A stretch of 7,670 bases of DNA from Actinomycetes bacterium (GTDB taxonomy: Bacteria; Actinomycetota; Acidimicrobiia; Acidimicrobiales; Microtrichaceae), in the NCBI GenBank assembly GCA_023450775.1, contig JAEXGP010000415.1, forward strand, positions 1-7,670, in the 5' to 3' direction. The notes beneath the pieces were generated by a model, which was given only the letters and a program-made list of their open reading frames with translations, was not told the origin of the DNA and made no database searches. The position numbers were made by a program, and so were the translations under genes. Of the stretch, positions 6,134-7,670 are shown piece after piece (position 1 is the stretch's first letter; each line of letters opens with the position of its first letter).

Positions 6134-7168
6134 TCAGGAGACAGTCGGCACCGCTCCCCAGTGCTCAGGGTCCCAGTGCAACCGCCACGTCGAGCTCCGC
6201 CCTTCTGGTGGCGCCATCGCGAGCGTGTATGCCTTGGTCTTCCTCGCACCGGCAGCGTCCTCGCAATCGACGTGCACATCGATGTGATCGAAGCCCTTGA
6301 CCGACTGCGGAGCGGACAGATGCCGAACCGTGACCCGAGCGCAGTCCTTCCACGCTCGCACGACGGCCTCGACGCCACCGGACCGTTCGAGGAACTGTGG
6401 GGTCACGACCTCGGAGAGGTCAGAGCTGACGGGTGCCAGGTCAGCCGGTGCGCCGGTGAGATCGTCGAGGATGCCGAAGTAGCGATCGAGAGCCGCTCGG
6501 CTCCCGAACTCCTCGTCTGTCGCCAGCAGTGGAAAGCAACGATTGGGACCGATCCACTTCCCCGACGGACGCAGGATGAAGTCCGAGAAGTAGGAGTCCA
6601 TGTCGGGAGATCGGTACGGCTGATCCCCGCCGTCGACCCGCATCTCCCGGCGGAGGTCGCACACCTTGGCCAACGATGCCGGCGGGTTCGGATCGTCGAG
6701 CCGGTCGACCTCTTCGGCGGTGAAGGGGGTGGACACCATCAGCGTCGAACCGCTCGACCGGAAGGCCGCGCCGTCACAGAACTCGAAGTCGATCCCGTTC
6801 TCCTCCGCCACCCGCTGAACGATCCATTCCTCGGGAGCGACGGTCGAGGATTCGACCTGGACCCACTCGAGGCCGCCGGGATCCAGCGGAAGCTCGCAAC
6901 GCTCCAGAACTGCGCCCGCGACGTTGGAACCCACCGACGTCGTGGTGGTCGTGGACGTGGAGCTACTGGTTGTGGAGCTAGTCGTCGTGGTCGACGTCGT
7001 CGCCGGCGCTTCGGACCCGCCGACCGCGTTCCAGGCGAGGCCTCCGACCAGGGCGAGCACCCCGACGATCACGCCGGCGATGATCTTCGCCGATTCCTGT
7101 CCGAGCTCGTCGGCCACCCGGCCGACGAGTCCCGGCCGGTCGCGATCCCGGTCCGACAATGGGCGCAT
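6134..7168 (-). CDS. Membrane-anchored extracytoplasmic protein of unknown function
   Basis: A 344-residue protein I do not recognise. Residues 1-28 are a charged cytoplasmic tail (DRDRDR). Residues 29-49 form one membrane helix (IIAGVIVGVLALVGGLAW). A low-complexity Ser/Thr run at about 57-78 acts as a flexible linker, and a globular domain of about 260 residues follows. Positive residues before the helix and the linker after it place the domain outside the membrane. The domain has six cysteines (in LERCELP, EFCDGAA, KVCDLRR, NRCFPLL, KDCARVT and VDCEDAA), which could make three disulfides, and its C-terminus is Trp-rich (WRLHWDPEHWG). It lacks a lipobox and an obvious catalytic motif. ATG 7168 is well supported by GGGAGG at 7174-7179, 5 bases upstream. 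It stands alone between two hairpins, so it is probably monocistronic. It could be an envelope sensor, a binding protein or a secreted factor; the sequence does not decide. Confidence 0.85.
   Translation of the reverse strand: MRPLSDRDRDRPGLVGRVADELGQESAKIIAGVIVGVLALVGGLAWNAVGGSEAPATTSTTTTSSTTSSSTSTTTTTSVGSNVAGAVLERCELPLDPGGLEWVQVESSTVAPEEWIVQRVAEENGIDFEFCDGAAFRSSGSTLMVSTPFTAEEVDRLDDPNPPASLAKVCDLRREMRVDGGDQPYRSPDMDSYFSDFILRPSGKWIGPNRCFPLLATDEEFGSRAALDRYFGILDDLTGAPADLAPVSSDLSEVVTPQFLERSGGVEAVVRAWKDCARVTVRHLSAPQSVKGFDHIDVHVDCEDAAGARKTKAYTLAMAPPEGRSSTWRLHWDPEHWGAVPTVS
6935..7000 (-). repeat. Low-complexity Ser/Thr codon run within 6134-7168
   Basis: These bases encode the Ser/Thr linker of the anchored protein as ACC/ACG/ACT/TCC/AGC repeats. 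They include a short direct repeat, GTGGAGCTA on the plus strand, occurring twice about 15 bases apart. Such runs vary in length between strains through slippage in other genomes; variation here is inferred, not seen. Confidence 0.6.
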
Positions 7169-7309
7169 CGCCGCCTCCCTCTCCCGGGGGGAAACGCTAA
7201 CGGCGAGCCTCGGCCGCAGCGCGGACCACAGGGCGCGAGCCGACTCGACACACCGATCTCAGGCACCACGCCCTGCTCGCGCGAGGAGAGGGACGGCGGG
7301 TAGCAGCCG

Positions 7310-7360
7310 CCGTTCTTGTGCGAGAGGCGCCCGTCACGGGTCGATCTCGCACAATAACGG
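7310..7360 (-). terminator. Long palindrome after 7372-7670, probable terminator; repeat copy 2
   Basis: CCGTT (7310-7314) pairs with AACGG (7356-7360). After one mismatch, TTGTGCGAGA (7316-7325) pairs perfectly with TCTCGCACAA (7345-7354). A 4-base internal loop and a CCCG/CGGG stem then close a 3-base loop. It begins 11 bases after the minus-strand stop at 7372, so it probably terminates that gene. There is no T-tract. The core matches copy 1 at 6069-6107 in 33 of 39 bases. Confidence 0.75.
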
Positions 7361-7371
7361 CATCGGTGAGA

Positions 7372-7670
7372 TCAGGACGTCGAGCCGATCACCACCGGCG
7401 TCGCGTGCTTGGCGAAGCACTGCGCCTGGAACTGCTTCGACGCCGGCGAGTCCCAGGAGTCGAACGGGATCGGAGCCGGCGGGTTCACCTGGGTGCTCAA
7501 GACGTCCTCCGGATCCTTGGCGCACACCCACCTCGGCCCCGGCGGCGTGACGCTGTCGATGAACAGCGTGACCTCGCCGAACGCCGTCGGCGGCACGGTG
7601 GCCGCGACATGGTTCATGCCCGGGAGGTGCGAGCTGTGGTCCTTGCCCTCGATCGCCGCGACCTGGAACG
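7372..7670 (-). CDS. Unrecognised protein, C-terminal 98 residues (start beyond window edge)
   Basis: The minus-strand frame is open from the right edge to a TGA at 7372. It encodes 98 residues that begin FQVAAIEGKDHSSHLPGMNH and end in VVIGSTS. An internal ATG at 7617 exists, but the frame continues upstream with protein-like composition and the ATG has no good ribosome binding site at normal spacing, so the true start is probably outside the window. Two cysteines (WVCAKDP and AQCFAKH), many prolines, and the absence of hydrophobic segments in this part would fit a secreted or extracytoplasmic domain with a disulfide, but no signal sequence is in view. I do not recognise the family. It ends 11 bases before a strong hairpin and about 200 bp before the start of the anchored protein gene. 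Confidence 0.7.
   Translation of the reverse strand, partial: FQVAAIEGKDHSSHLPGMNHVAATVPPTAFGEVTLFIDSVTPPGPRWVCAKDPEDVLSTQVNPPAPIPFDSWDSPASKQFQAQCFAKHATPVVIGSTS

Noticed and set aside
7276..7285. Perfect 10-base palindrome CTCGCGCGAG
   Set aside because: Short CG-only palindromes are frequent in DNA of this composition, and there is no positional support.
5999..7303. 434-codon plus-strand open frame opposite the anchored protein gene
   Set aside because: It runs through a hairpin and through the antisense of a clear membrane helix and Ser/Thr linker, and it lacks a convincing start. The minus gene has an excellent ribosome binding site.

Overview
The window is a GC-rich stretch (roughly 65-70% G+C by eye) with actinobacterial traits: GTG starts, GGAGG-type ribosome binding sites, an Lsr2-type DNA-binding tail on one protein, and a secreted protein with a long Ser/Thr linker after its membrane anchor. 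That linker style is common in Acidimicrobiia and relatives. The placement as Actinomycetota, possibly Acidimicrobiia, is inference; no rRNA or other marker is present.

Layout, left to right. (1) A minus-strand run reads right to left: an XPF/ERCC4-family nuclease carrying a C-terminal Lsr2-like domain (1373-2329), an uncharacterised acidic protein (446-1312), and the N-terminal half of an ABC ATPase that runs off the left edge (1-388). Gaps of about 60 bp suggest one transcription unit. (2) A minus-strand alpha/beta hydrolase of epoxide-hydrolase type (2502-3416) ends at a strong hairpin. It is divergent from a plus-strand VIT1/CCC1-type membrane transporter (3507-4217), with a 90-bp shared promoter region. 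(3) A minus-strand ABC export operon, ATPase (5007-5924) then ABC-2 permease (4240-5010), is translationally coupled by an ATGA overlap and converges on the VIT gene with only 22 bp between. (4) A minus-strand anchored extracytoplasmic protein of unknown function (6134-7168) follows. (5) The C-terminal end of another unknown protein enters from the right edge (7372-7670).

The least ordinary items are the ERCC4-Lsr2 nuclease, with a perfect dyad just upstream of its start, and two copies of one palindromic element (33 of 39 bases identical, same orientation). Each copy sits just after the stop codon of a minus-strand gene and together they bracket 6134-7168. They look like terminators built from a shared dispersed repeat. 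I see no phage genes, insertion sequence, CRISPR array, tRNA or rRNA. No gap between genes exceeds about 210 bp. No clearly new multi-gene system is evident; the nuclease and its two downstream neighbours are the best candidate for one.
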